NCBI GenBank assembly: GCA_014381415.1
Contig: JACNLQ010000056.1
Coordinates: 1-64,000, forward strand
Direction of reading: 5' to 3'
Length of the DNA: 64,000 nucleotides
Source of the DNA: Fidelibacterota bacterium
GTDB lineage: Bacteria; Fidelibacterota; Marinisomatia; SCGC-AAA003-L08; D37C17
The notes under the pieces are model-generated. The model did not search any database, had not been told where the DNA came from, and saw only the letters and a list, made by a program, of their open reading frames with translations. The position numbers were made by a program, and so were the translations under genes. Below are positions 32,984 through 41,610 of this stretch, in pieces. Within the stretch, counting starts at the first letter, position 1; every line of letters starts with the position of its first letter.

Positions 32984-33907
32984 TTACCCTATAAAAACCA
33001 GATAGGCACCCATCATTGCAATTATAATTGCAAATATTCTTCTCTTTGTAAGAGCTTCCTTTAAAAAGATTCTTGCAAATATTAAAATGAAAATTGTTGC
33101 AGTTTGATTGAGAATACTTGCAGTAGATGCATCTGTGAGGCTCATCCCTATAATCCAGAAAAATATCCCTAAATAAGTTGCCAGAACAGAACCCCCTATT
33201 AAGGGAAACCAAATTTTTCTATCTTTAAAGGGCTTAAGTAAATTCCGTCTTTTATTAAGAAATAGGAAGATGATTAAAGGAACTATACTTCCTGGTACCA
33301 AACGAAAACCTGCAATCCAAATTAGTTTGGTTATTTCTCCTTGAAATTTACTTAATACCGGCTTGACCAATACAATGCCAAATGCCATCATGGCAATGGC
33401 AAAAATACCCAAAATAATACCGTATTTTAGACGTTTTCTGGTGGTGGGGATATTTTGCAATTTCAATGAAGCAAATAGAATTGCACCAATAATACACCCT
33501 GCACCTAAAATTTGTAAGGGAGATAAATGTTCTCCCAAAAAAATATATGCAAAGAAAATTACAAATGGACTGTAAACTGTATCCACTAAAGCAGAAATTC
33601 CTGCCCCAATAATATTTAATGAATGAAGGAATATTATATCAGCGATTCCCATGCCAATAATTCCACTAACAATCAACCGAAAATAATCTTCATTAGTCAG
33701 CACAATTCCATCGGGGGTCATAATAGATTCCCCTAAAAATAACAGTGTAATTGTAAATAGTAATACGCCAAGCCCATTTTTAAATAAATTTAAAACTATG
33801 GGATGAATTTTTCCTCCTGCCTGCTTAAAAAATATTACTGCTAACGCCCAAAATACTGCACTACAAAGTGAAAATATTTCTCCTGCAAATGGAAAAGTAA
33901 TATTCAA
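32984..33907 (-). CDS. EamA/DMT-superfamily transporter
   Basis: A 307-residue inner-membrane protein with ten hydrophobic helices arranged as two EamA repeats. Recognisable stretches are AVFWALAVIFFKQAGGK near the N-terminus, GIIGMGIADIIFLHSLNIIG, and the second-repeat SLTDASTASILNQTATIFIL and FLKEALTKRR. Such proteins export or import small metabolites; the substrate cannot be told. Encoded convergently to thyA-folA and 28 bp downstream of the large peptidase/barrel gene on the same strand. Confidence 0.88.
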   Translation of the reverse strand: MNITFPFAGEIFSLCSAVFWALAVIFFKQAGGKIHPIVLNLFKNGLGVLLFTITLLFLGESIMTPDGIVLTNEDYFRLIVSGIIGMGIADIIFLHSLNIIGAGISALVDTVYSPFVIFFAYIFLGEHLSPLQILGAGCIIGAILFASLKLQNIPTTRKRLKYGIILGIFAIAMMAFGIVLVKPVLSKFQGEITKLIWIAGFRLVPGSIVPLIIFLFLNKRRNLLKPFKDRKIWFPLIGGSVLATYLGIFFWIIGMSLTDASTASILNQTATIFILIFARIFLKEALTKRRIFAIIIAMMGAYLVFIG

Positions 33908-33935
33908 AAGTTTCTATTTAATTCAGGAAAAGGTA

Positions 33936-36900
33936 TTAGAAATCTAAACCAATTGTGAGGTACCACTTCCGGTCTGAAATAGTTCCTTTATGGGGATTGT
34001 ATTCCCAAGCATAATCAAGCTGCCAGGGCATACCTAGAAAGATGAATCGAGGACCAAAACCGTAGGACATAAGCCATCCGGTGTTGTTATTATTCTGCCA
34101 ATTTGAGTTGTCCCAAAATTCGGGATAATCAGAATCCCATGTTACCCCAATGTCAGTAAATAATACCCCATTAATCTGCCCTAAATATTTTATTGCAGGG
34201 AAATAATAGATTAAAAAAGGCAATCGTAATTCCAAATTTGCTAGAAATACATTTTGACCAAATTTATTTGAAATTTGCACTCCTCGTAACGGCATGACAT
34301 ATTCTGAAAAGTATAACTCCTCAATATCGGGTGCATTTTCTTGTCCACCAGCAAACCTTTCACTATACCGGTCGGATGAAAAGAGCCAGGGGACCCCTCC
34401 CAATCTGAATTTTTGGGCATCTGTTCCCCAATTGGCTCCTGCAAAAAACCTTCCTGCAAAACTGACACCATTAAAAAGTCTAAAATATTTACGTCCATCC
34501 ATAGTTGCTGTGTGGAATGAGAGAGATTTCTCATTAATTCCAGGGCTTGTTCGATATTTCAAATAATACCTGAACCCTTCAATAGGGTATGTGTAAGACC
34601 AGAGGGCATTATCCCAAGTATATTTTATAGATGGAATAACTGTAGTAAATGAGCTGATATGGTTAATTTTTTCATCGTAAGGTTGATTATAATTATCATA
34701 TAATGTTGTTATATTTGATTTTATAATATGGTTAAAATCTATACCCCCATCAATCCTATTAAATCGAGAGAGAGGCTTACTGGCACTTACACTGCTTCCG
34801 ATATTTTGAAAAAGGGTAATATCACTATAATAATTATTTGAATAAAGGCTGCTATACTGGTATGCTAAGTGATAGAATACAAAATTCCAGTCAATTTTAT
34901 AGGGGAGAAGCCTATACAGGAGAAAATAATCTGACCGCTGTAAATCCACCACCATTTCAGTTCCCAACTGGAGTTTATGATCACCTAAAATATCACTGAA
35001 TAAAAAATACGCCATTCCTTGACCACCATAACGTGTATCGAAGGCATAGTAGGCTTGCGCAAAATCTAAAGTGAAACGGGTTTTATATAGGTGGGTTCGA
35101 TACAATCCTGTGCTATCGTAAACGGCAGATGTATCCAATTCAACAATTTCAGAAGCAGCATGAACATTCTCCGTCGCATCAAAACCGGAAAAAACATAAT
35201 TTTTATACTTATCCGCACTGATGAAGGATTTACTTTTTCTTGTATCATCATTTCTCAACAATTCTAGTTTTTCAAATTTTAAAGTCCACGCCGCTGGAGC
35301 AACTTGAATATTCTCTTCCACTTTTTGAATGGGATTATCAAAGGTATAAATATCATACCCTTTATTAAAAAAACCGGTGAAAATGAGTTGGGTATCATCT
35401 CCATTCCAGGAAAGTTGTGTAATACCTGTGAGCACATTGGTAATAACCTGTGGGTTTTGAAGTATTTTTTGAGATTGAATATTTGAATAAATGTATATAT
35501 TATTAATTCCGATTTCATCGGAAATGAAAGCGAGATAATTACTATCATTTGAAATACAGGGGTACATCTCATTAAAGGGAGTATCTGTAATTCTTTCGAT
35601 ATTTCCAGATTCAATATTTAATTCATAAATGTCGGTTTGATTAAACAGGTGATTTTCTGGTTTATAGGCAATTCCTGTTTTTAAAATGTTACCGCGGTCT
35701 GATATAAACAAAATGGAATTCCCATCGGGGTACCAGGATATTTGGTCATCGGTAAACCAATCTTTAGTTAGGTTTGTGAGTTTTTCAGAATCCAAGTTAA
35801 AAAGGTAAATGTCACTTGACTTTCCATTATTTCCAATAAATGCAATTTCATTTGTTCCCGGTCGCCATGCCGGTCTGAAAATTCCTTCCATATTCAGGCG
35901 ATGCTTTTTCCTTTTTCCCGACTTCAAATCCACAATAAAAAGAGCATCAGATTTTCCCGATTTTGCAGCAAAGGCAACTTTTTTACTATCTTCCGACCAA
36001 GTGATTCCCGGTTTGAGAATGTGTAATTCTTCGAACTCTGAATTTCGTTCTCCTTGAATAATTTTTTTTATAAACCTTCCATCTTCAGCAGAAATAAGAT
36101 AAATAGCCATAGGTCCAGATTTGTTGGAAAAAATCGCAATACGGCTTCCATCTGGTGAAATAGCCGGAGCTACGTTATAGGTGTTTTCCAATTCTTCATG
36201 ATCGGTTAACTGTCTAGCAAAATCAGGAATATTCTCTCGATTTGCCACATCCGGCCAATATTGTTCTTTTAAATATTGATGCCATTGTTCATTAAGTTTT
36301 TTTAAATCAACCCCCAACGCTCTTTTAAATCCAGTTTCGACTTTATTTGATTTTTTTAACTGATAGAAAATTTCTGCAATTGACTCTTCCCCCCATTTTT
36401 CAGTAATGAAATTCCAGACAGACTGCCCGCCTCGATAAGCCATATAGCCGGTGAGTTGACGAATTTGCGGGAATTCTCCTCCATTAATTGCTAAATCTCG
36501 AATCCACATTTCGGAATTGGTATCCCATCCGCTGGATAGATATTCTGCCAACCCTTCATTCATCCACATGGGAATATGAACTTTTATAGAACTGGCAACC
36601 ATATTTTTGAGGCTTCCACCATAAACAGAATCATTAATAAAGGCGTGAACCAATTCATGATGAATAACATGCTTAAACTCCTGATTTGAGGCATCGAATG
36701 GAATAACAATCCTATTTTTATACAACTCAGTTACCCCGCCGATTCCTTCAAACATATAGCTGTCTACTACATTGGTTTGCTGAAAATCGTTGTGAGAATT
36801 ATAAACAATTATGGAAACTCTGCTCTTTAATCGCCAATTGAGCCGGTCGGATATTTTCAGATAAGCCACTTCTGCTTCCTCTGCAGTGAACTCAGCATGT

Positions 36901-37052
36901 GACCTGCCATCCTCAGCATAATAAATATCAAAGTGTTTAGACTGAATGAAATGCCAGGTAAAATCATCATATTGGACGATATTTTGTCCAAACTGCCCTA
37001 CGGCAATTGATATTAATTGAATAGTTATTATATATTTGATTTTCTGTATCAT
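33936..37052 (-). CDS. Three-part envelope protein: peptidase MA-like metallopeptidase, TolB-like propeller, outer-membrane beta-barrel
   Basis: A 1038-residue exported protein. A signal peptide (1-18) is followed by a peptidase MA-type domain with zinc motif HELVH at 132-136 and a downstream ligand in WMNEGLAEY (164-171). Residues of about 280-600 contain repeats in the style of TolB/WD40 propellers (AISPDGSRIAIFSNKSG, ITWSEDSKKVAFAAKSG, QISWYPDGNSILFIS, CISNDSNYLAFISDE). The last roughly 400 residues are rich in alternating aromatic strands and end in a Phe (WYLTIGLDF), as in Omp85/BamA-like barrels, including FRLGGVPWLFSSDRYSER. A plausible role is surface or periplasmic proteolysis linked to an outer-membrane pore. 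Function is inference. Confidence 0.82.
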   Translation of the reverse strand: MIQKIKYIITIQLISIAVGQFGQNIVQYDDFTWHFIQSKHFDIYYAEDGRSHAEFTAEEAEVAYLKISDRLNWRLKSRVSIIVYNSHNDFQQTNVVDSYMFEGIGGVTELYKNRIVIPFDASNQEFKHVIHHELVHAFINDSVYGGSLKNMVASSIKVHIPMWMNEGLAEYLSSGWDTNSEMWIRDLAINGGEFPQIRQLTGYMAYRGGQSVWNFITEKWGEESIAEIFYQLKKSNKVETGFKRALGVDLKKLNEQWHQYLKEQYWPDVANRENIPDFARQLTDHEELENTYNVAPAISPDGSRIAIFSNKSGPMAIYLISAEDGRFIKKIIQGERNSEFEELHILKPGITWSEDSKKVAFAAKSGKSDALFIVDLKSGKRKKHRLNMEGIFRPAWRPGTNEIAFIGNNGKSSDIYLFNLDSEKLTNLTKDWFTDDQISWYPDGNSILFISDRGNILKTGIAYKPENHLFNQTDIYELNIESGNIERITDTPFNEMYPCISNDSNYLAFISDEIGINNIYIYSNIQSQKILQNPQVITNVLTGITQLSWNGDDTQLIFTGFFNKGYDIYTFDNPIQKVEENIQVAPAAWTLKFEKLELLRNDDTRKSKSFISADKYKNYVFSGFDATENVHAASEIVELDTSAVYDSTGLYRTHLYKTRFTLDFAQAYYAFDTRYGGQGMAYFLFSDILGDHKLQLGTEMVVDLQRSDYFLLYRLLPYKIDWNFVFYHLAYQYSSLYSNNYYSDITLFQNIGSSVSASKPLSRFNRIDGGIDFNHIIKSNITTLYDNYNQPYDEKINHISSFTTVIPSIKYTWDNALWSYTYPIEGFRYYLKYRTSPGINEKSLSFHTATMDGRKYFRLFNGVSFAGRFFAGANWGTDAQKFRLGGVPWLFSSDRYSERFAGGQENAPDIEELYFSEYVMPLRGVQISNKFGQNVFLANLELRLPFLIYYFPAIKYLGQINGVLFTDIGVTWDSDYPEFWDNSNWQNNNNTGWLMSYGFGPRFIFLGMPWQLDYAWEYNPHKGTISDRKWYLTIGLDF

Positions 37053-37176
37053 GTTCTATTAATGTTTCAAATGTTTAAATAGTTCAATTGATTCCCCCCC
37101 AAAAGGTAATTTATTTTATATGTTTTTCCATTCTTTTATTTTTGAAGTCAGGGATTGACCATTCTAATTTTATACC

Positions 37177-37917
37177 GTGATAAAGCTTCCTGTATATTTT
37201 ATTTCTGATAACCATTTCAAAATGGATGTGGATGATTCAGAAAAAGACCGCCGGTTAAAATTATATCATGTATTTGATACAATAAGTTCCACTGGAGGCT
37301 CCCTTGTAATTGGAGGAGATTTTTTTGATTTCTGGTTCAATTACCAATATGTAATCCCCTCAGGTTATGTTGATCTTTTGGAACGACTTGATCAACTGCA
37401 TAAATCAGGAATTGCTATCCACTTTGTATTGGGAAATCATGATTTTTGGGATTTTGGTTATTTTAAGGAAAAGTTTGGCACCGAAGTTTATTCTGGGAAT
37501 TTAGACTTTAATCAAAATAATGCTAAAATTCAAGTTTGTCATGGTGATGGTCTTTTAAATAATGACCACGGATACCGCTTCATGAAAAAAGTTATTCGTA
37601 GTAAACTTTGTATTTCCCTCTTCAAACTTTTCCACCCGGATTGGGGATGTGCACTGGCAAAAAAAGTTTCTAAAGCCAGTGGTGATTATCATCATCATGA
37701 TTTAAAAGCAGATGCTATCCGAACAGAACTGATTGAGTATGGCAGGTCACAATGGCAACTGGGTTATAATACCGTTCTGTTGGGTCATTATCATCAAACC
37801 GGAATAGTTGAAGAAAATGGTAATCGCCTAATTTTCATGGGGGACTGGCTGCGACATTTCACTGTTACACGCTTAGATGACAATGGTTGGTGGCAAGGGA
37901 ATTGGGATGAAATATAA
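37177..37917 (+). CDS. lpxH: UDP-2,3-diacylglucosamine pyrophosphatase-like metallophosphoesterase
   Basis: Probable lipid A biosynthesis enzyme at the inner-membrane surface. The 246-residue calcineurin-fold protein uses a GTG start. Metal motifs are ISDNHF (Asp11, His13), GGDFFDFW (Asp48), LGNHDFW (Asn87, His88), CHGDG and GHYHQ (His204, His206). The order and size fit LpxH; other phosphoesterases of the fold are possible. It begins a plus-strand run of envelope and lipoprotein genes, supporting a diderm LPS-bearing cell. Confidence 0.85.
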   Translation: MIKLPVYFISDNHFKMDVDDSEKDRRLKLYHVFDTISSTGGSLVIGGDFFDFWFNYQYVIPSGYVDLLERLDQLHKSGIAIHFVLGNHDFWDFGYFKEKFGTEVYSGNLDFNQNNAKIQVCHGDGLLNNDHGYRFMKKVIRSKLCISLFKLFHPDWGCALAKKVSKASGDYHHHDLKADAIRTELIEYGRSQWQLGYNTVLLGHYHQTGIVEENGNRLIFMGDWLRHFTVTRLDDNGWWQGNWDEI

Positions 37918-37969
37918 ATTTCCCTTGTTTCACCTTTAAATAATGAGGGAAATTTTACTCCTAAATAGT

Positions 37970-39097
37970 ATGAAAATCCTCCTTAAACCCAGCATTCGTA
38001 AACTTCTATTTTTCATTACCGGTGTAATTCTAATTTCCGGATGTGCCAGATTCTCCCAATATGCACTTGAAGATGTAGAAAAACAACGCCTCAAATCTAA
38101 AAATGGTGATGAGAAAGCACTCCTATTACTCACCGAAATGTATAAAGACAATAACCAATCCTATGAAGTGCGGTTGGCAGCAATGCGCGCACTTTCAGAG
38201 AGTCGGGATCCGAAAGTAATTCACGACATTCAGGGTACGGTTCGGAATGCCAGCCTTATTGAACTTGATTTAATGAAGGAAGCTATAAAAATCCTTATCA
38301 GTTTTCAAGACATAAGTTCAACCGATTCCCTAATTGCGGCTCTCAATGCAACCGAGGCAAAAACCAATGAAATACGAATTGATATTCTTAGTGCTATTGG
38401 AAAAATTGGGACAAAGGATGAAGTCATTCTTCTCATTAAATTATATGAGGTGAGTAAACGAAGTAATGCTCAGATGAATCAATTGCTCACCACTACTTTG
38501 GGTAAAATCGGGGATGAAAAGGTGATTCCTATTTTAATGGAAATTGCCAAAAATAAAAATTTACCGGTGGATGTTCGAAGCCGGGCGGTGGATGTATTAT
38601 CTAAAAAACAAGCTCCTGAATTGGTAGACTTTTTTGTTGAAATGCTTGGGGACCCCGTATCCCGGGATAAAGTCAATGAATTTGCATTTGATGTAATGGG
38701 AGAAATGCCGGAAGAGAGAATGTTGATGGCACTTTTAGAAGCCTATCAAGTTGGACGACATAAATACTATTCCCTACTCAATACTATTATGCATTCAATG
38801 GATAATTTCGATAACCCTGAAATAAAATCACTGTATTTGGAAATCGCTCAGACCAAAGATTTCCCCAGTAATATCCGGCTGAAAGCCTTTAGGGGATTAA
38901 CTCGTTTCTCTGACCCGGAGGTGGTGGATGGAATTGTGGAATTGCTAAATGACCCTGCAAATTATATCTATTATAATGAAATTATAGGGATGCTCCATGA
39001 TTTTGGTGTTTATGATAAATTTCAAGATAAACTAAGAATGGCAGCCTTTAGAGCTATGAAAAAAGAAGCTGGAATTATTGGGTTTGCCAATGATTAA
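37970..39097 (+). CDS. HEAT-repeat lipoprotein
   Basis: I start at the ATG at 37970 (MKILLKPSIRKLLFF), giving a normal lipoprotein signal ending in LISGC; an ATG at 37943 would add nine residues. After the lipidated Cys the 375-residue protein is a series of alpha-helical HEAT/PBS-like repeats (for example DVRSRAVDVLSKKQAPELVD and NIRLKAFRGLTRFSDPEVVD). It is predicted to be anchored in the envelope and to serve as a binding scaffold. The next lipoprotein gene overlaps its 3' end by 8 bp, implying coupled expression. Confidence 0.8.
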   Translation: MKILLKPSIRKLLFFITGVILISGCARFSQYALEDVEKQRLKSKNGDEKALLLLTEMYKDNNQSYEVRLAAMRALSESRDPKVIHDIQGTVRNASLIELDLMKEAIKILISFQDISSTDSLIAALNATEAKTNEIRIDILSAIGKIGTKDEVILLIKLYEVSKRSNAQMNQLLTTTLGKIGDEKVIPILMEIAKNKNLPVDVRSRAVDVLSKKQAPELVDFFVEMLGDPVSRDKVNEFAFDVMGEMPEERMLMALLEAYQVGRHKYYSLLNTIMHSMDNFDNPEIKSLYLEIAQTKDFPSNIRLKAFRGLTRFSDPEVVDGIVELLNDPANYIYYNEIIGMLHDFGVYDKFQDKLRMAAFRAMKKEAGIIGFAND

Positions 39098-39866
39098 ACC
39101 ATTGCTAATTATAATGATTCTTATAGTTTCACTTTTTCAACTGGGGTGTGGCAGGAAAAAAAGTGTAGACCCGGACCCTCAAATTGAAACACCCCTTCAA
39201 AACGAAATTGCTGAAATATTTGCTGATAGTGTTGCCATTGTTCAAACTGATAAATTTTTTGAATTGGAGCAAACTATGGAGGACATTCAAAAAGAGGTGG
39301 AAATGCTTCGAAATAAAGTAATTAATTATGAATACAAACCACCTGAAACGGATTATACCAAACAATTGAAAGCGCTCATTGATAATCCCCCACCCGCACA
39401 TAAAATATCATTGAGTAATGGATCCATAATTGAAGGTACCATTAAAAAAGATAAGTTAGATTATCTGTTGGTCAATACAGATGTAGGATTATTAACTTTA
39501 AATAAATCCGAAATATTAGAAATTGAAGATTTAATACTTCCCACTCCCGATTTAGTTTTCATTGGACATGGACAAGAAGAAGCATTTGAATCATATAGAC
39601 TGTTCACCGGCAAAGTGATGAACCAGGGAAATCGAAGAGGAGATTTTGTACGGGTCATTTATAATCTATGGGGAGAAAATACACAGCTGTTGGGTACCGA
39701 CTCTACCTTTATAGAGGGCTCACAAATTATCTACCGTTCTGGCATTGTTACCGACACTGTTTTAGAGCCAAACCAATCCGCTCAATTCAGCATAAAGGTT
39801 GCTGTACCGGATTCCATCTCTGTTACATATGTCACCCGAGATGTCCGCTGGGAAATGTTTGACTAA
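39090..39866 (+). CDS. Lipoprotein with coiled coil and C-terminal FxLYD-like domain
   Basis: A lipoprotein: MIKPLLIIMILIVSLFQLGC is a signal peptide with lipobox; an ATG four codons earlier is possible. A short coiled coil (about 45-75: FFELEQTMEDIQKEVEMLRN) is followed by a small beta segment HKISLSNGSIIEGTIKKD resembling an Sm/SH3-like strand pair, and a C-terminal domain of FxLYD type (FTGKVMNQGNRRGDFVRVIY and VLEPNQSAQFSIKV). Function unknown. It overlaps the HEAT-repeat lipoprotein gene and precedes a third lipoprotein, so the three may form one envelope assembly with the cytochrome genes. Confidence 0.75.
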   Translation: MIKPLLIIMILIVSLFQLGCGRKKSVDPDPQIETPLQNEIAEIFADSVAIVQTDKFFELEQTMEDIQKEVEMLRNKVINYEYKPPETDYTKQLKALIDNPPPAHKISLSNGSIIEGTIKKDKLDYLLVNTDVGLLTLNKSEILEIEDLILPTPDLVFIGHGQEEAFESYRLFTGKVMNQGNRRGDFVRVIYNLWGENTQLLGTDSTFIEGSQIIYRSGIVTDTVLEPNQSAQFSIKVAVPDSISVTYVTRDVRWEMFD

Positions 39867-39909
39867 TTATTCAATGGTTTACGTCCAACTATACCTTTAA
39901 TTTTTCCCC

Positions 39910-40467
39910 ATGGCAATCAAAATAATTATCTCCATTTTGATTTTGGGATTCCTACAATCTTGTGGACAAGAAAACCATATTCGGACCTATCAATTGGATA
40001 AAACTAAAGCGCCTGATACCAAACCTCGGGTTGAGGTACCGGTAATCCAATCTACTGGATTCAGCTGGGCAAAACCAGAAAATTGGATTTCATCTTCAGG
40101 CTCTTCCATGAGACTAGCAAGTTTTAATGTTCCATATTCTAATGGAATTGGCGATTTATCGGTTATTCAATTAGGCGGTACCGGGGGAAGTATTGAAGCC
40201 AATGTAAACCGTTGGAGAAGACAATTAAATCTGGATTCCCAATCACTTTCTGAAATTGAAAAAGAAATGGTCGATTATAAAGGTGGATTAGGTGATTACA
40301 AAATAATTCAAATAATTAATGGGGATTTGGATGCTGCCTTTCTCTGTGCAATCCTTCCTGCAGGAGAGCAAACTCTATTTGTTAAATTATCAGCAAACCC
40401 AATTGGTATTAAAGAAGTCAAATCCACCTTTATTTCATTTTGTTCATCTCTAAGAATCTCAATTTAA
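39910..40467 (+). CDS. Lipoprotein preceding resB-ccsA
   Basis: A 185-residue protein with lipobox signal MAIKIIISILILGFLQSC. The mature part has no motif I can name. It contains WAKPENWISSSGSSMRLASF, GIGDLSVIQLGGTGGSIEAN and VNRWRRQLNL, and seems to be a single beta-rich domain. Its stop touches the resB start (40467/40468), so it is almost certainly co-translated with the cytochrome c maturation genes and may help that pathway. That link is inference from position. Confidence 0.7.
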   Translation: MAIKIIISILILGFLQSCGQENHIRTYQLDKTKAPDTKPRVEVPVIQSTGFSWAKPENWISSSGSSMRLASFNVPYSNGIGDLSVIQLGGTGGSIEANVNRWRRQLNLDSQSLSEIEKEMVDYKGGLGDYKIIQIINGDLDAAFLCAILPAGEQTLFVKLSANPIGIKEVKSTFISFCSSLRISI

Positions 40468-41610
40468 ATGAATTTACAATTAATGCACGCTAAAGGTATC
40501 ATCAATTTCTTAAAACAACCCAAGATTTTTGTATTTGCCATGGCCTGGATGATGATGTTGGTACTTTTAGGGACATTGGCTCAAAAAGATTTGGGATTAT
40601 ATGCCGCTCAAAATAAGTACTTCTCAGCTTGGGTAACCTGGTTTTGGTTTTTTCCAATGCCTGGAGGAAGACTTACTCTCATTGTCATTTTAATAAATTT
40701 ATCATTTTTCTTTTTCAATAAAAGTATATGGAGAATTAAAAAACTGGGGATAGTGATTTTACACATGGGAGGAATACTGCTATTGGTAGGAGGCGGATTA
40801 ACTGCCATGTTTAGTTCAGAGGGAAATATGGTCATTGAGGAGGGTGCCCAATCCAATCACGTGGAAGATTACCATTTTATGGAATTAGCCATTATTAATA
40901 CATCTGCAAGCAACTTTGATGAATTTACAATTTTTGATCAGGCATTGTTAAAAAGGAACCAGATTCTTAAACATGCAAACCTGAATTTTGAAATTGAAAT
41001 TTTAAATTATCTGGATAATTGCGAACCCGCAAAAAGAACTTCCCCCGCTGGGATACAACATAAAGGTATGTTGAAAAATTTTATTCTAAATGAATTAAGA
41101 CCTGAAAAAGAGGATAATTGGAACCGACCCGGACTTATTTATAAAATCAGCAATTCAGGTTCAAGTGCAGATGGTATGTATGGCATTTTTCTGGGGCAGC
41201 CTGTATCACAAACTCTATCAATAAACGGTAAAGATTATACCCTGATACTCCGCCGAAAACGCACGTATCTCCCTTTTTCAATTGAACTTTTAGATTTCAA
41301 GAAAACCCTGCACCCTGGCACTGACATTCCAAAAAGTTATAGCTCCGATATAAATCTCATTGAGAATGGAGTAGTACGTAAAATTCTCATTCAAATGAAT
41401 GAACCCTTGAGGCATAAAGGGTACACTTTTTTTCAGTCTTCTTTTATTGAGGGACCGGACAGTGAAACAACCGTACTGGCTGTGGTTAAAAATTACGGCC
41501 GCCTTTTCCCCTATATTTCCAGCATTATCATGTGTATTGGATTATTATTTCATTTATCTCAAAAATTACCGGACCTCTTCAGAAAATCAAGAGAAAAGAT
41601 TGCAGCATGA
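40468..41610 (+). CDS. resB: Cytochrome c biogenesis protein ResB/Ccs1
   Basis: System II cytochrome c maturation component that holds apocytochrome and works with CcsA at the inner membrane. The 380-residue protein has hydrophobic helices near 23-40, 58-75 and 92-112, a large periplasmic domain (NMVIEEGAQSN onward), the ResB-like PLRHKGYTFFQSSF near the C-terminus, and a final helix (SSIIMCIGLLFHLS). It overlaps ccsA by 4 bp (ATGA). No ccdA or resA gene is present in the window, so the thiol-redox arm is elsewhere. Confidence 0.87.
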   Translation: MNLQLMHAKGIINFLKQPKIFVFAMAWMMMLVLLGTLAQKDLGLYAAQNKYFSAWVTWFWFFPMPGGRLTLIVILINLSFFFFNKSIWRIKKLGIVILHMGGILLLVGGGLTAMFSSEGNMVIEEGAQSNHVEDYHFMELAIINTSASNFDEFTIFDQALLKRNQILKHANLNFEIEILNYLDNCEPAKRTSPAGIQHKGMLKNFILNELRPEKEDNWNRPGLIYKISNSGSSADGMYGIFLGQPVSQTLSINGKDYTLILRRKRTYLPFSIELLDFKKTLHPGTDIPKSYSSDINLIENGVVRKILIQMNEPLRHKGYTFFQSSFIEGPDSETTVLAVVKNYGRLFPYISSIIMCIGLLFHLSQKLPDLFRKSREKIAA

